Shown here: piece by piece, positions 62,261-64,000 of the stretch
Position numbering within the stretch: the first letter of the stretch is position 1
Layout of the letters: each line of letters opens with the position of its first letter
From: Sphingobacteriales bacterium 50-39
Lineage (GTDB): Bacteria; Bacteroidota; Bacteroidia; Chitinophagales; Chitinophagaceae
Assembly: GCA_001898505.1 (NCBI GenBank)
Contig: MKTZ01000025.1
Span: forward strand, 434,001-498,000
DNA length: 64,000 nt
Direction: 5' to 3'
Made by a program: the position numbers and the translations under genes
The notes under the pieces: model-generated
Database searches by the model: none
What the model saw: only the letters and a program-made list of their open reading frames with translations
Told to the model about the DNA's origin: nothing

Positions 62261-62439
62261 ATGGGAAAAACAGGAATGTGGATTTTTTCTAATCATCAGA
62301 TAGTCAGGATTGTAATAAATGGCATATTTTAGGTGATCTTTTGAATATGAAGGCATTTTTACGCAGCTTGTTCCATTTTGTCAAAGGCACCATTCATTAC
62401 AGATTGCTTCATAGAGGGCCCGGACCTTTCTCCAAGCAG

Positions 62440-62680
62440 GGGGTGGTCATACCTATCAATAGCTACCGGTTTGGGACTTTACCCGGCGCCCGTCGTCGTG
62501 GTATGAACAAGCAAGCCACCCCTGGCAAGGTTGCCACGCTGACCTCTTCCCATCGAAGTGCTTCTTCGCGTTAAGGGGTGCCCTGCGGGCTACGCTCGAC
62601 AGGTCGCGCTGTCCGCTATAGTCCTCGGCCTCCGGGCTGTCGCTCCCATCGCTCACGCGCCTTTATTAGTTTCTTAAATC
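62440..62680. repeat. GC-rich patch, possible dispersed intergenic repeat
   Basis: Within an AT-rich gap this segment turns GC-rich and contains internally similar pieces (GCGCTGTCCGC, GGGCTGTCGCTCCC, GGTTGCCACGCTG). It encodes only a shadow frame on each strand. Its texture is like the multicopy intergenic elements seen in some Bacteroidota genomes. Single copy here, so the call depends on searching the rest of the genome. Confidence 0.3.
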
Positions 62681-62981
62681 TCATTTATCCATGCCTAAAC
62701 TGCTCCGCTGCTGTATTTTGGGTACCACTGAGAAGTAGTTCTTTGGTAGGCGGATGTCATGGCAGTAAATGCAGAGGGCGACGGGAGAGAAAGAAAAGTC
62801 CAGCCACCATATATTCCCTTGCGTGCCCCTGTTATCCGCCAATACTTTCTAAGGTCTTGTTAAGAGCGGGTAAATATTGCTTCTGCCCCAGATCTTCTTA
62901 GCTTCCACACACATTTTTGGGGGACTTCTTGTAATACTACGGGTGAATGGGTCGCTATAATTGCAACCCCATTTCTTTGAA

Positions 62982-63221
62982 TTAGCAATTGCCTGCAAAA
63001 GCTTCCAGCGCCTTGCCCGCAGCAAGCACATAGACGGTATCCCGTGCCTTCTCCTCCGACTGCAGGCTCCTGATCACTACTACCGTTGTGGCTGTTAATT
63101 GTATGTTGAAGGTGTAGATCAGTGCTAGAAGCGTCGCCTGTCGATTTTTATAGCGAAAAGACTTTTTGGGTACTTTCCAAAATGTTTTAAAAAGATATAA
63201 ATGAAATGCACATTCAAAAGA
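62982..63221 (-). pseudogene. Start-less open frame, possible gene remnant
   Basis: A 79-codon frame ends TAA at 62982-62984 and follows an in-frame TAG at 63222-63224, with no ATG, GTG or TTG positioned to start most of it. It reads FWKVPKKSFRYKNRQATLLA, IYTFNIQLTATTVVVIRSLQ and SEEKARDTVYVLAAGKALEA. The composition (basic start, charged and Ala-rich end) looks like protein, but no family is recognised. It may be a decayed gene end. Confidence 0.3.
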
Positions 63222-63953
63222 CTATTCACCCCTCTCTTTGTTTTTTGAGATATATTTAAAGTGATTACGCATCACCTTTTTTGTCAAAGAAAAAATTAGA
63301 ACATTCAGAAAAAGGTAAATTTGGGTGCTTCTTAAAGATTAATTTACACTTGTTCAAAAAAATATTTTATAGAGTATGAAATAATAGAAAGGTTTTCATT
63401 TACTTTTGCACTACAAATTTTCCCTTACCCAGTGATTTCCTTTATTCCACCCACACTGATTAGTTAGCATCCCATTTTTTTTATTGAACATTTTGTTCTC
63501 CAGTGGAGTATTTTCTGCTTTGGTTATCTAGCAGAAGAGGGATGGTGTTGCCGTGCCGCTCGTGCAAAATGTATGTGCTGCGGAAAACCGTAACAGATTT
63601 TCTGCACGCTTATGGGATAGATCGACACGGTTATTGGCTCAGAGAACACACTTATAAAATCTAATGACGCTTCTATTGTTTGAGAAATGGAAGTTTCATT
63701 GTTTTGCATATCGCTTTTTATCCGTTTCCTTTTTCCATTACTCCTAATAACTTTCTGACCATGTTTAAACCCTGGAAAGGCATGCCTGTGCCACCACCCG
63801 ATCCATCGTACTCCTGTCATGTACAGGACCTCCCGAATAAGGGCTCTTCCGTCCTTGATCATCCATTCGAATTCTTATGTCTTTGCGAAGGGCTGCTCCG
63901 ACGACCAGTCTTCCTATAATTCTCATCTACCTACAACAATTAAATTGTAACAT

Positions 63954-64000
63954 ATGACCTTTTTTAAAAGGACAGTAGCCCTTGTATGGCTCGTGAGCTT
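63954..64000 (+). CDS. Start of an exported protein, cut by window edge
   Basis: ATG at 63954 begins MTFFKRTVALVWLVS, a basic then hydrophobic run typical of a signal peptide. Only 15 codons are visible, so nothing can be said about function. The start fits after a TAAATTGTAACAT leader. If the whole preceding 1.7 kb is its upstream region, regulation may be complex. Confidence 0.5.
   Translation, partial: MTFFKRTVALVWLVS

Larger units (their letters stand above)
62261..63953. other. 1.7-kb region without a convincing gene
   Basis: No frame here shows protein family motifs. The stretch is mostly AT-rich from 62680 onward, with a GC-rich patch at about 62440-62680. A start-less open frame lies at 62982-63221 (minus). 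TACTTTTG at 63401-63408 matches the -7 consensus but has no partner box. A weak hairpin (GTGAT/ATCAC with a T-run) is near 63258-63284. It may be an insertion scar, a repeat cluster or an unusually long leader for the gene beginning at 63954. Confidence 0.5.

Noticed and set aside
62341-62574. 77-codon plus-strand frame and its opposite-strand frame at 62456-62656
   Set aside because: Both run through the GC-rich patch and have shuffled low-information composition; better explained as chance frames in a repeat-like segment.
63258-63284. Short hairpin with T-run (GTGAT, loop TACGC, ATCAC)
   Set aside because: A 5-bp stem with a bulge is weak and there is no gene ending upstream that it would terminate.
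63524-63919. Open frames on both strands before the last gene
   Set aside because: They overlap each other, lack family motifs and are rich in Pro, Cys and Phe as expected from noncoding AT/CT-rich sequence.
1-64000. CRISPR array, tRNA, rRNA, insertion-sequence transposase or phage gene
   Set aside because: I looked for regularly spaced repeats, clover-leaf sequence, transposase motifs and phage structural genes and saw none.

Overview
The window looks like chromosome of a glycan-degrading Bacteroidota, most likely a Chitinophagaceae-type soil bacterium. Two SusC/SusD pairs, FecI/FecR-type regulators, lipoproteins with a Cys directly after a short hydrophobic leader, many two-component kinases, and TAnnTTTG promoter elements all point that way. 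This is inference from gene content; no rRNA or tRNA gene is present to anchor taxonomy.

Layout. 1-4421: 3' end-truncated polyphosphate kinase (minus), a small conserved unknown, and a large FtsX/MacB-type permease. 4422-14247: a sugar operon (secreted clan GH-D glycosidase, DUF5107-TPR protein, aldose 1-epimerase, sugar MFS transporter) bracketed by two paralogous AraC regulators of identical length. 14397-29690: a fucose-directed polysaccharide utilization locus: ECF sigma, FecR anti-sigma, STN-containing SusC, SusD, two surface lipoproteins, then GH29 fucosidase, L-fuconate dehydratase, a symporter fused to a mutarotase, and an SDR dehydrogenase. 29719-32592: metallophosphatase, an orphan RES-domain protein, a MntA-HepT pair and a gene remnant. 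32739-38735: collagen-motif lipoprotein, a TetR/SDR/MFS efflux cassette with paired operators, and a hybrid histidine kinase. 38958-44389: TPR sensor kinase, Tat-exported beta-propeller protein, GH95 fucosidase. 44390-54313: vanadium haloperoxidase-like lipoprotein, NTF2-like and GMC oxidoreductase genes, DUF1501/DUF1800 pair, an ArsR regulator, a barrel-like protein, a low-complexity Ala/Ser/Thr-rich secreted protein, and a 38-residue membrane protein behind a sigma-54-type promoter. 54310-62260: a second SusC/SusD locus with a creatininase-family enzyme, a ROK regulator and a KDPG-type aldolase. 62261-63953: 1.7 kb with no convincing gene, ending at the start of a gene that leaves the window.

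How it works together. Three promoters (5420 operon, GH29 operon at 24363, GH95 at 42068) carry the same two-copy direct-repeat site, 13-bp units exactly 21 bp apart, each followed 20 bp later by a -7-like element lying almost on the start codon. This defines a probable AraC regulon tying the first sugar operon and both fucosidases together, with very short or no leaders. The FecI/FecR/STN-SusC module probably controls the uptake half of the same locus. Fucose released by GH29/GH95 would enter through the symporter, be anomerised by the fused mutarotase, and be oxidised through L-fuconate; lactonase and some later steps are not in the window.

The points most worth following are this AraC regulon, the symporter-mutarotase fusion, the orphan RES protein beside MntA-HepT, and the sigma-54-type promoter in front of a 38-residue membrane protein.
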